Source of the DNA: Novosphingobium beihaiense
GTDB taxonomy: Bacteria > Pseudomonadota > Alphaproteobacteria > Sphingomonadales > Sphingomonadaceae
Direction: 5' to 3'
Length of the DNA stretch: 64,000 bases
Assembly (NCBI RefSeq): GCF_022832375.1
Contig: NZ_JALHLG010000005.1
Span: 558,001 to 622,000, forward strand
A model generated the notes under the pieces. It worked only from the letters and a program-made list of their open reading frames with translations, was not told the DNA's origin and made no database searches. The translations under genes were made by a program, and so were the position numbers. Position 1 is the first letter of the stretch. Each line of letters begins with the position of its first letter. This document shows positions 11,079 to 18,680 of the stretch, piece by piece.

Positions 11079-11080
11079 GT

Positions 11081-12169
11081 ATGGCGCTGACCAGTCGCGA
11101 CGAAACCGATCTTCTGCTTCCGCTCTTTCGCGGACTGTCCGAAGATGCGCGGTTTTCGACCTTTCTGGAAAGGGTTCGCAGCCGCACCGGAGCCGAATAC
11201 GTCGGCCTCGTCCAGCGTTCGGGCACCGGGCCGCATGCGGATGTGCAGGAATTCCATGCCGGGATCGACTTGCGTGCGCATGCGCAGGCCGCCGATCCGC
11301 TCGATACCCATGCGCTCGACCGTTTTCACTATGACGCCTTGCGGCCCGGCCGGGTCTATTCGATTTCCGAATTTTTCGACCACGATCCGGTCTATCGCGC
11401 CGAACGGACACGCCGTATGCAGCGCCTCGGCATCGCCGACGAGCGGGTGGTGCGCATCGCCGATATCGGCGATGTCAGCGCCTGGCTGATACTGGCGCGC
11501 GCCAGGCCCTGCACGGCCGCGGACAGCGCTCTGCTCTCCAGCCTCGCACCCTATGTGGAGGAAGCGCTGCGGGCTCATGTCGAGCTGGAAGGCAACCGCG
11601 TCCGCGCCAGCGTCAGCGTGCAGGGCCTTGCCCGTTCCGCCACGGCCTGGATGGTGATGGACCGCGAGGCGCGGCTGCTCTCGATCGATCCGCGCCTTGA
11701 TAGCTGGATGGCGGAAACGCTCGGTTACAGCCCGCGCATTGGCGAACGCCTGCACAATCTGGGCGTGCAGACCGAACGCGAACTGACGGCTGCAGCGGCT
11801 CATTTCACCGGCGATGATCCCGGCGCCCCCCGCCCGGTGCTGCTCTACGAAGAACCGAGACTGGAAGCGCTGCTCTCCGCCACCACGGACATGCCGCGCC
11901 CATCCATGCTGGTGCTCTGCCGCCTGCCCCATGCCCGCACGGCCGAAAGCGTGGAGCGCCTCGCCCGCCTGTTCGACCTGCCCCGCCGCGAGGCGGAACT
12001 GGCGGTGGCGCTCAACGAAGGCCTCTCGATCGCCGAAGCCGCCGAACGCATGGGGCTGACGCTGGAGACGGCGCGCAACTATTCCAAGCGGCTCTACGCC
12101 AAGCTGGGCGTGCGCGGACAGGCGGAACTGGTGCGTTTGGTGAGCGACAGTGTCGCGGTGATGGCATAG
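11081..12169 (+). CDS. LuxR-family (GerE-type HTH) transcriptional regulator
   Basis: A 362-residue regulator. The C-terminal 65 residues form a LuxR/GerE helix-turn-helix (LPRREAELAVALNEGLSIAE through ETARNYSKRLYAKLGVRGQ), with the usual LFDLPRREAEL entry and conserved Lys/Leu-Gly pattern. The N-terminal 280 residues show no acyl-homoserine-lactone-binding signature I recognise and resemble the PAS/GAF-like sensory regions of long sphingomonad LuxR proteins. It diverges from cysD, but whether it controls sulfate assimilation is only a guess from position. The SD-like GGAGG is just two bases from the ATG, unusually close. Confidence 0.85.
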   Translation: MALTSRDETDLLLPLFRGLSEDARFSTFLERVRSRTGAEYVGLVQRSGTGPHADVQEFHAGIDLRAHAQAADPLDTHALDRFHYDALRPGRVYSISEFFDHDPVYRAERTRRMQRLGIADERVVRIADIGDVSAWLILARARPCTAADSALLSSLAPYVEEALRAHVELEGNRVRASVSVQGLARSATAWMVMDREARLLSIDPRLDSWMAETLGYSPRIGERLHNLGVQTERELTAAAAHFTGDDPGAPRPVLLYEEPRLEALLSATTDMPRPSMLVLCRLPHARTAESVERLARLFDLPRREAELAVALNEGLSIAEAAERMGLTLETARNYSKRLYAKLGVRGQAELVRLVSDSVAVMA

Positions 12170-12308
12170 GGGAGCCATCGAAGAAAACACACCGTCGTCC
12201 CCGCCCTTCGGCTGGCCGGCAAGTCGGCCGCTCAGGATAAACTGCCCTTTGGGCAGGCGGAGACCCCGCTTGTTCTTTCAAGGTGTGTGTTTAACCTGCA
12301 CCAGATCC

Positions 12309-12379
12309 CGTTCATGTCGAGCGAAGTCGAGACACGCTTACACAGCGCCGACGTGTCTCGACTTCGCTCGACATGAACG
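12309..12379. repeat. REP-like inverted repeat, copy A
   Basis: Arms of 28 bp, 12309-12336 and 12352-12379, are perfect inverted copies (core GTCGAGCGAAGTCGAGACAC) with a 15-base centre. A second copy lies at 18595-18664 with a paired base change in both arms. Confidence 0.85.
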
Positions 12380-12429
12380 GCAGCGGCGCTCAAATTTCGC
12401 GCACGCCGCCATAGACCAGGGGAAGCGGG

Positions 12430-12449
12430 ATCCCCGCTTTCGCGGGGAT
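12430..12449. repeat. ATCCCCGC/GCGGGGAT hairpin repeat
   Basis: ATCCCCGCTTTCGCGGGGAT forms an 8-bp hairpin; related units are at 17979-17994 and 18029-18048. The motif followed by GACG is a common sphingomonad intergenic repeat. Confidence 0.75.
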
Positions 12450-12471
12450 GACGAAAATTGGAATGGCGCGA

Positions 12472-13725
12472 TTACGCGTCTTCGCCCAACCGTGCCTCTG
12501 CCGCCGCGATCTCGGAGCGCAGCCACATCGTCTCGCTGAGGTTCTTGCCCCCGCATTCGGCCAGCAGGGCCTGATTGGCATCCCGCTTCACCTCCAGCGC
12601 GAGGCGGCAATCCGGTTCAGCGCCGAGCGCGATGTCCACGAGGTGGATCGCTTCCAGCGGCGCCCCGGCATCAAGTTTGGCCCGGGCCCGTTCAGCCAGA
12701 TTCGCCGCACCGCCGGCCAGTTCGGCAAGGTCGGCATCCACGCTCGAACGGGGCACGCCATAAAGCGCGGTGGTGCCGTCCTCATAGTGCAGCCAGCCCG
12801 CATATTCGCGCCAGATCGACTTGACCGCCCAGCTTGCCTTGCCGTGGAACTCACCGATCTCCAGCCCCTCGGGCCAGGCGAATTCGCGCATCAGGGTGTG
12901 GACGTCCTTGCCCGCGTTCATGCCGTCGAGCGTGTAATCGCGCACGTAGCTGACAGCGGCGTGCAGTTTGTCGAGATCGGTCTTTATACGGTCCTTGCCC
13001 ACGATCGGCTCGCCATGGCCGGTGATCACCATTTCCGCCCCCAGATCGCGGATCGTCTCCAGCGACTTGAGGTAGTTGCGCACCAGACGCGGCTTGTCTC
13101 CACGCAGGGTGTTGAGAAACGGCATCGAGAGCCAGACCGGGCCGAAGACATTGCCCGTGAAGGCGATTTTTTCCTTCGGCATCCATACGGTGAGCGCGTC
13201 GATACTCTCGCCCTCGGGCGTGGAGATGATCTCGAACGTGCGTCCGCCTATGTCCAGCGTCAGCTTGCGATCCACCAGAATGTCCGGCTTCACGTCCGGC
13301 GCCGGCTTGGGCGTGCCCCCACGCTTGAGCGTGGAGCCCCAGAGCTTGCCGCTGCGCGGTCCGAAGAAGGGCTGCAACCGCATCATGTCGGCCAGCGCCT
13401 CGTCGAAGCCCGGGCCGCCGATCACTTGCGTGCCGTCTTCCAGAAACTCGGGCACGGCGCCGTAGTGATCGGCATGGCTCTGCGTCAGGATAATGAAAGC
13501 GAGCGGGCCGGTGCGCGGCGGCGTCAGCAGACGCTTGGTCCGTTCGGCATTGTCCATGAAGCCGGTGTTAATCAGCACGTCACCTTCGGCCGTGGTGACG
13601 AGGTAGGCGTTCGAGATATCGTTGGCCTGAAAGATGAAATCGTTGATCGCGATGGCTTCGGTCTGCTCGTCGCCCGAGCGGACCAGACCGGCCAGTTTCG
13701 GACCGGAATCCCTGGTTTCAGCCAC
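12472..13725 (-). CDS. MBL-fold hydrolase of the alkyl-sulfatase-like group
   Basis: A 417-residue protein with an N-terminal metallo-beta-lactamase domain and a C-terminal region (from about 260, DYTLDGMNAGKDVHTLMREF) resembling the dimerisation domain of SdsA1-type alkyl sulfatases. The metal motif reads QSHADH at about residue 82, so the first His of the canonical HxHxDH is Gln; later ligands such as TGHGEP are present. GenBank-style assignments would be alkyl/aryl sulfatase-like hydrolase, but the substituted ligand makes activity uncertain. It is last in an SDR-ADH-MBL unit, beginning 2 bp after the ADH stop, divergent from an AraC regulator. Confidence 0.8.
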   Translation of the reverse strand: MAETRDSGPKLAGLVRSGDEQTEAIAINDFIFQANDISNAYLVTTAEGDVLINTGFMDNAERTKRLLTPPRTGPLAFIILTQSHADHYGAVPEFLEDGTQVIGGPGFDEALADMMRLQPFFGPRSGKLWGSTLKRGGTPKPAPDVKPDILVDRKLTLDIGGRTFEIISTPEGESIDALTVWMPKEKIAFTGNVFGPVWLSMPFLNTLRGDKPRLVRNYLKSLETIRDLGAEMVITGHGEPIVGKDRIKTDLDKLHAAVSYVRDYTLDGMNAGKDVHTLMREFAWPEGLEIGEFHGKASWAVKSIWREYAGWLHYEDGTTALYGVPRSSVDADLAELAGGAANLAERARAKLDAGAPLEAIHLVDIALGAEPDCRLALEVKRDANQALLAECGGKNLSETMWLRSEIAAAEARLGEDA

Positions 13726-13727
13726 GG

Positions 13728-14732
13728 TCAGCCCTCCATTTCGATCATGACTTTGTTGGATTGCGGTGTCGCCGCGATCTCAAGGCCTTTCATCACCTCG
13801 CCGAAGGGCAGCTTGTGGCTGATCATACCCGCGATAGTATCCTTCAGACGCGGCATGGCAGCGATCACTTCTGGCATTTCGGTGGGATAGCCCATGGCCG
13901 TGGTGATTGTCATTTCGCTGGTCAGCATCCGGCCCACCGGGAACTCGATCGGCCTCAGGTGCGCGGCGGTGATCACCATGCGCGAATGGAACTTGGCCAT
14001 CGCCACCACGTCGGACAGGATGTTGGGCGCACCTGCCGCATCGATAAAGGCATCGGTGCCCACGCCCACGCGGCCATAGCTCGGCACTTCGCCGTGCAAC
14101 CGCGCGAGTTCGGCCCGCACATCGACCTTGGTGGGATCGAGCGCGGCCTGTGCGCCCAGCGCAAGGGCGCGTTCCAGACGCTCCTCGGCCAGATCGAAGA
14201 CGACCACGTCCTTGATTCCCCGGTCGATCAGCCAGAGCACCATGCCGAGGCCGATCGGACCGCAGCCGAACACCACGACCTTGTCGCCCGGCTTTACTTC
14301 GGCGCGGTTGATGCCGTGCATGGCGACCGCCAGCGGCTCGCACATCGCGGCCACGTCATAGGGGATGCCTTCGGGGATCGGCAGGATGGATTCGCCAAGC
14401 TGCGCGCCGCGCACCAGCAGTTCCTGCGTGAAAGCGCCTTCCGGCCCGCCCGAACCGATATTGCCCGGCGTCATCATCGGATTGACGATCACTGGATCGC
14501 CCACCGCGATGCCCGAGACCCCGGCGCCCACTTCCATGACCTCGCCCGCGCCTTCATGGCCGAGCGCGGTCACGTTCCCCGGCGGAATGCCGCCGATCTT
14601 GATATAGGAGAGATCGGACCCGCAGATGCCGACCGACTTCATCTTCACGACAACGTCGTCCGGCCCGGCCTGCGGCCGTTCGTAAGCATCCAGACGCACA
14701 TCACCGGCGCCATGGATCGTGAGCAGTTCCAT
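13728..14732 (-). CDS. Zinc-dependent alcohol dehydrogenase (MDR family)
   Basis: A 334-residue medium-chain dehydrogenase. The catalytic zinc region is present (GICGSD at about 35-40 and GHEGAGEV at about 58-65), as is the Rossmann motif GCGPIGLG near residue 155. The four-cysteine structural-zinc loop of classical ADHs is absent; that stretch reads VNPMMTPGNIGSGG. It would oxidise an alcohol or polyol to a carbonyl with NAD(P), substrate unknown. It lies between the SDR (39 bp upstream) and the MBL gene (2 bp downstream), so these three enzymes probably form one catabolic operon. Confidence 0.87.
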   Translation of the reverse strand: MELLTIHGAGDVRLDAYERPQAGPDDVVVKMKSVGICGSDLSYIKIGGIPPGNVTALGHEGAGEVMEVGAGVSGIAVGDPVIVNPMMTPGNIGSGGPEGAFTQELLVRGAQLGESILPIPEGIPYDVAAMCEPLAVAMHGINRAEVKPGDKVVVFGCGPIGLGMVLWLIDRGIKDVVVFDLAEERLERALALGAQAALDPTKVDVRAELARLHGEVPSYGRVGVGTDAFIDAAGAPNILSDVVAMAKFHSRMVITAAHLRPIEFPVGRMLTSEMTITTAMGYPTEMPEVIAAMPRLKDTIAGMISHKLPFGEVMKGLEIAATPQSNKVMIEMEG

Positions 14733-14770
14733 TTGCCTCTCTCCTCTATCTTCGCCCGGTCCTGTTCCGA

Positions 14771-15565
14771 TCAGGGACGGACCATGTAGCCGCCGTCGAT
14801 CGTGATGGTCTCACCGGTCATGAACGAGCTGGCATCCGAGCAGAGATAGGCACCGATGCCCTCGAAGTCAGCAGGCGCGCCGCAGCGCTTCATCGGGATC
14901 GTCGGTGCGAAGTGGCCGGCCACGGCCTCGGCGCGCGCGCCCTCGCCCATCATCGGCGTGATGATGAGGCCCGGCGCCACCACGTTGGCGCGAATGCCCA
15001 GCGGCGCGAGTTCCATGGCAAGGCAGCGGATCGTGCCCGCCACCGCGCACTTGGACGCGGCATATTCCATCTTGCCCGGCAGGCCTTGGAACAGCGAAAG
15101 CGAACCGCAGGCGACAAGGCTGCCGCCGCTGGTATCGCCGCCCTCGACCCGTTCCTTCATCAGCCGCGCACCTTCGCGCAGCGTAAAGAACGCCCCGTGC
15201 AGCGCGGTCTTCTGGAAATCGTACCAATGCTCCGTCGGCATGTCGAAGACCGAGTTGTAACGCGGCGAAGCGCCCGAATTGGCGAAGACGCAATCGACGC
15301 GGCCGAAGTCTTCCATGACTTTGGCATAGCCTTCGTTGATGTTCGCTTCTTCGGAAACATCGACCTGATAGGCAATCACTTTGCCCGCACCCGCCGCTTC
15401 CAGCTCGGCCTTGGCCTTGGCGCTCTTTTCCGCGTTGCGCGCCCAGATCGCGACATCGCCGCCCATCCTGGCCACGCCCATGGCAAAGCCGAAGCCGATG
15501 CCGCCATTGCCGCCGGTCACTACGGTTACCTTGCCCGTGCAGTCGAAAAGGCCCTTGGCCATCAT
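14771..15565 (-). CDS. SDR-family oxidoreductase
   Basis: A 264-residue classical SDR with TGGNGGIG near residue 17, NSGA, a serine in ACGSLSL and catalytic YAASK, ending in the usual ITIDGGYMV motif. The tandem ATGATG at 15565/15562 follows TTGAGGAGAAGC, a good ribosome-binding site; the frame continues upstream to 15631 without support. It is the first gene of the leftward SDR-ADH-MBL unit and faces a divergent AraC-family gene 182 bp away that is the likely regulator. Substrate not identifiable. Confidence 0.87.
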   Translation of the reverse strand: MMAKGLFDCTGKVTVVTGGNGGIGFGFAMGVARMGGDVAIWARNAEKSAKAKAELEAAGAGKVIAYQVDVSEEANINEGYAKVMEDFGRVDCVFANSGASPRYNSVFDMPTEHWYDFQKTALHGAFFTLREGARLMKERVEGGDTSGGSLVACGSLSLFQGLPGKMEYAASKCAVAGTIRCLAMELAPLGIRANVVAPGLIITPMMGEGARAEAVAGHFAPTIPMKRCGAPADFEGIGAYLCSDASSFMTGETITIDGGYMVRP

Positions 15566-15747
15566 GCTTCTCCTCAATCCCGGTTCATACGCCTCGCAAG
15601 GCGCGGTTCTGGTGTGATGGTTTCGAACCACGCGGCTTGTGTGGCAAGTCTGCGGGGTGTAGAAATCAGGCCTGAATTACGTATAAGGGACATAATTAGG
15701 GCCGGACTTCAGACGGGCCGCCCCGGCCTTGTGGAGAGGGAAGCACG

Positions 15748-16647
15748 ATGCCTTACAGCGATGTCCAGCGGCCCTCGATGGTGGTCGATGCCGCGCTTTC
15801 GGGGGAAGGCGTGCTGGGCCGGATCGTGCGCTTCGACATTCCCGAGCCGACCGATACGCGCCACCCCGTCGATGCCGGTTATCACGTCAATATGTGCCTT
15901 ACCCCGCGCCCGCTGCAGTCGCGCGGGGGATACCGCCGTCGCTGGGGGCCGCACCGCATGGAGCGCCTGGGCGACATCTTCGCGATTCCGCCGGGCGAGG
16001 AGCTGTTCATCAAGGGCGGCAGCGGGCGGCAGGCCTCGCTGATCTGCACGATCGACGCGGCGCTGGTGGAGGAACTGGCGGGCCAGCCGCTCGACTGGGA
16101 CGACCGCCATCTGGCGGCCGCGCTCGACATCGGCAGCGCGCAGATGCGCGCGCTGCTGTTCCGCATCACGGCCGAAGTGCGCCATCCTGGCCATGCCTCG
16201 CAGCGGATGCTGGAATTGCTCGGCGGCGAACTGGCCATCGAACTGGCACGGTACAGTCTGGAAGTGACCGAGCGCCCAGCGACCGGCGGCCTCGCCGGAT
16301 GGCGGCTGCGGCTGATCGACGAGCGGCTGGCCGACGATCTGCGCGCGCCCTCGCTCAAGGAACTGGCGGAGCTTTGCGGGCTTTCCGTGCGCCAGCTTAC
16401 GCGAGGCTTTCGCGTCAGCCGGGCCTGTTCGATCGGCGACTATATCGAGCAGCGCCGGATGGAAGCCGCCAAGCGCCTGCTGATGGAAGGCGAAAGCGTG
16501 AAGACCATTGCATTCACGATGGGCTTCGCCTCCCCCTCCAGCTTCACATTCGCCTTCCGCCGCGCGGTGGGGGCGAGCCCCAGCACCTTCCGTCAGCGGC
16601 AGGGACGGGTTCTGGCCGAGCCTCTGGGGCTCGATGCCGGGAATTGA
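15748..16647 (+). CDS. AraC-family transcriptional regulator
   Basis: A 299-residue regulator with two C-terminal helix-turn-helices (about residues 205-290): LKELAELCGLSVRQLTRGFR and VKTIAFTMGFASPSSFTFAFRRAVG, the latter matching the AraC signature. The N-terminal part has a cupin-like pattern (YHVNMCLTPRP, GDIFAIPPGEEL). GTGGAGAGGG precedes the ATG. It diverges from the SDR-ADH-MBL unit and precedes the sulfotransferase gene by 138 bp, so it could govern both flanking units. Confidence 0.88.
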   Translation: MPYSDVQRPSMVVDAALSGEGVLGRIVRFDIPEPTDTRHPVDAGYHVNMCLTPRPLQSRGGYRRRWGPHRMERLGDIFAIPPGEELFIKGGSGRQASLICTIDAALVEELAGQPLDWDDRHLAAALDIGSAQMRALLFRITAEVRHPGHASQRMLELLGGELAIELARYSLEVTERPATGGLAGWRLRLIDERLADDLRAPSLKELAELCGLSVRQLTRGFRVSRACSIGDYIEQRRMEAAKRLLMEGESVKTIAFTMGFASPSSFTFAFRRAVGASPSTFRQRQGRVLAEPLGLDAGN

Positions 16648-16785
16648 CCCGAATTCGATATAACGTCCCGATATGGCAGGTCATGCGCATTGCCAATGCG
16701 CCTGCCCGCCGGGTTATCTCGCGCCAGAACCGCCGGGCATGACAGGGCCCGGAAAGCAAACCCACCGGGAAGAGGAATTCAAGCC

Positions 16786-17952
16786 ATGGCCGAATTGCTG
16801 GTCGCAGACGCCCTCATCGAACAGGCGATGAAGGAAACCGGCATCGATACCTTCGACAATGACAGCTACCGCGAAGGGCTCGACGTTTTTATCAAGTCTT
16901 TCAATGAAGGCATTGAAAAAGGCTGGATGAGTGAGACCGGCATTGGCCGTGCCACCAACGACACCCTGCACTATCTGCGCGGCCGCCTGAAAGTCTCGCA
17001 GTACTTGCGCGAGAACCCGCAGCTGCTGGACCGTCCGGTCGAAAAGCCGGTGTTCGTGATGGGCGTGCCGCGCACCGGCACCACGCTGATGTCGAACCTG
17101 CTGGCCGCCGATCCCGCGCGCCGCTCGCCGCTGACCTGGGAAATCGACGATCCGGTGCCGCCGGTCGCTTCGACGGACATGCTGATCAACGATCCGCGCG
17201 CGCAGGGCCGTCTGGCGCAGGAAAAGGCGATGCTCGAAGCCAATCCGGAGATGGGCAAGTACTATCGCGGGTCGGCCATCTATCCCAACGAATGCGTGTT
17301 CTTCATGGCGCACGACTTCAAGACGCTGATGATCGAATCCAAGGGCAAGCTGCCGCTCTACAAGGACTTCATCTTCTCGTGCGACATGACCAGCGCTTAT
17401 GAATACCACAAGAAGTTCCTGCAGGTGCTGCAACAGCACGCAGGCGGCGTGTGGAACGTGAAGAAGCCCAGCCACTCGCTGTGGCTGGAGACGATCTTCA
17501 AGGTCTATCCCGATGCCCGCGTGATCTGGACCCACCGCGACCCGTTCACCGCGACGGGCTCGCTGTGCTCGGTCATCTCGCTCAGCCACATGGCGCATAT
17601 GGGCAAGATCGATGCCGAGTGGCTGAAGGAAGACTATCCCTGGCAGGCCGCCGAGCACGCCAACCGCATCATGGATTTCCGCGACAAGTTCGGCGAAGAC
17701 AAGATCATCGACGTTCACTACGCCGATCTGGTCGAAGACCCGGTGGGCGAGACGAAGAAGCTCTACGCCAAGCTGGGCGACGAATGGTCCGCAGAGGCCG
17801 AAGCAGGCATCCAGAAGTGGGTGGATGACAACCCGCAGAACAAGTTCGGCAAGCACGAGTACAAGCTGGACCAGTACGGCCTCACCATGGCGGAACTGGA
17901 GCCGCTGTTCGAGCGCTACCTGTCGCGCTACGACGTCGCGCGCGAGGGCTGA
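16786..17952 (+). CDS. PAPS-dependent sulfotransferase-family protein
   Basis: A 388-residue cytosolic protein of the bacterial Sulfotransfer_3-like family. The 5'-phosphosulfate-binding loop reads VMGVPRTGTTLMSNLL (about residues 87-102), and the 3'-phosphate region is VNVKKPSHS followed by VIWTHRDPF. These motifs indicate transfer of sulfate from PAPS to a hydroxyl or similar acceptor. The ATG at 16786 follows GGGAAGAGGAA. PAPS would come from the cysDNC operon 6 kb away, and PAP clean-up from cysQ. The acceptor is unknown; the flanking SDR, ADH and VOC genes suggest a lipid or steroid-like compound, which is inference. Confidence 0.85.
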   Translation: MAELLVADALIEQAMKETGIDTFDNDSYREGLDVFIKSFNEGIEKGWMSETGIGRATNDTLHYLRGRLKVSQYLRENPQLLDRPVEKPVFVMGVPRTGTTLMSNLLAADPARRSPLTWEIDDPVPPVASTDMLINDPRAQGRLAQEKAMLEANPEMGKYYRGSAIYPNECVFFMAHDFKTLMIESKGKLPLYKDFIFSCDMTSAYEYHKKFLQVLQQHAGGVWNVKKPSHSLWLETIFKVYPDARVIWTHRDPFTATGSLCSVISLSHMAHMGKIDAEWLKEDYPWQAAEHANRIMDFRDKFGEDKIIDVHYADLVEDPVGETKKLYAKLGDEWSAEAEAGIQKWVDDNPQNKFGKHEYKLDQYGLTMAELEPLFERYLSRYDVAREG

Positions 17953-17978
17953 GACTGCGCTCATACTCTATTCGTCGC

Positions 17979-18048
17979 CCCCGCGAAAGCGGGGGCCCCG
18001 CTTCTCCCCCACGTCGAAGGAAAGCGGGATCCCCGCCTTCGCGGGGAT
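17979..18048. repeat. Pair of CCCCGC-type hairpin repeats
   Basis: CCCCGCGAAAGCGGGG (17979-17994) and ATCCCCGCCTTCGCGGGGAT (18029-18048) occur in the gap after the sulfotransferase gene, followed by GACGG as in the copy at 12430-12449. They may double as a terminator. Confidence 0.7.
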
Positions 18049-18103
18049 GACGGAAAAGATGGTACACGGGTGGTGGTGATGGACCGCCCAAGGGAGAAAA
18101 ACC

Positions 18104-18580
18104 ATGCTTGAAGGCCAACACTACCAGAACGCCTACGTCTGCGACGATCTGGAAGCCGCGATCGATCTGTTCCGGGGGCGCGGGCTCGCCAAGGAGCCCA
18201 TCATCATCCCCGTCGATCAGACAGTGATTACCCCCGAAGGCCCCAAGCGCCAGAAGGGCCGCATCTGCTTCATCTGGATCGGCGATCTGCAATACGAACT
18301 GATCGAGAACGAGATCGACGAAGTGGGCATCTACGCCAATTGCCTGTCGAACGGCGGCCCGCTGCGCTTCCACCACATCTGCTTCCGCATCGACGACTGG
18401 GATGATTTCCGCGCCCGGGTGGACAGTCAGGAATTTCCCATCGCAATGGAACGCGACCTGACCGGCGAAGATCCGAACGGACTGAAATTTCTGTATCTCG
18501 ATGCCCGCAAGGTCTTTGGGCACTACATCGAATATACCTGGATGCCCGAAGCCATGTGGCAACAGATCCGGGCGATGTAA
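18104..18580 (+). CDS. VOC-superfamily (glyoxalase-like) protein
   Basis: A 158-residue single-copy vicinal-oxygen-chelate protein. It has the beta-alpha-beta-beta-beta pattern beginning HYQNAYVCDDLEAAIDLFR, a FHHICFRIDD segment that provides the metal-type histidine in the second half, and GHYIEYTW near the C-terminus with the second-half glutamate. Function could be dioxygenase, isomerase or binding protein; the sequence does not say which. AGGGAGAAAA precedes the ATG. It is 151 bp behind the sulfotransferase gene with repeats between, so co-transcription is possible. Confidence 0.8.
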   Translation: MLEGQHYQNAYVCDDLEAAIDLFRGRGLAKEPIIIPVDQTVITPEGPKRQKGRICFIWIGDLQYELIENEIDEVGIYANCLSNGGPLRFHHICFRIDDWDDFRARVDSQEFPIAMERDLTGEDPNGLKFLYLDARKVFGHYIEYTWMPEAMWQQIRAM

Positions 18581-18594
18581 GCCCTGCCCTTTCC

Positions 18595-18664
18595 CGTTCG
18601 TGTCGAGCGAAGTCGAGACACGCTAGCTCAGGTTGGCGTGTCTCGACTTCGCTCGACACGAACG
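18595..18664. repeat. REP-like inverted repeat, copy B
   Basis: Perfect 28-bp arms at 18595-18622 and 18637-18664 (core GTCGAGCGAAGTCGAGACAC) between the convergent VOC and fbiC genes. Compared with the copy at 12309-12379, the A in the left arm (CATGTCG) is G (CGTGTCG) and the partner in the right arm has changed with it. Confidence 0.85.
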
Positions 18665-18680
18665 GAGAGGCCTGCCTTCT

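Larger units (their letters stand above)
12170..12471. other. Intergenic repeat cluster
   Basis: Holds no gene. Between convergent stops it contains a 28-bp-arm inverted repeat (12309-12379), a short ATCCCCGC..GCGGGGAT hairpin (12430-12449) and a GCCGGCAAGTCGGCC-rich stretch around 12210-12235. All are typical intergenic repeats; they recur at 17.98-18.66 kb. Confidence 0.7.
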
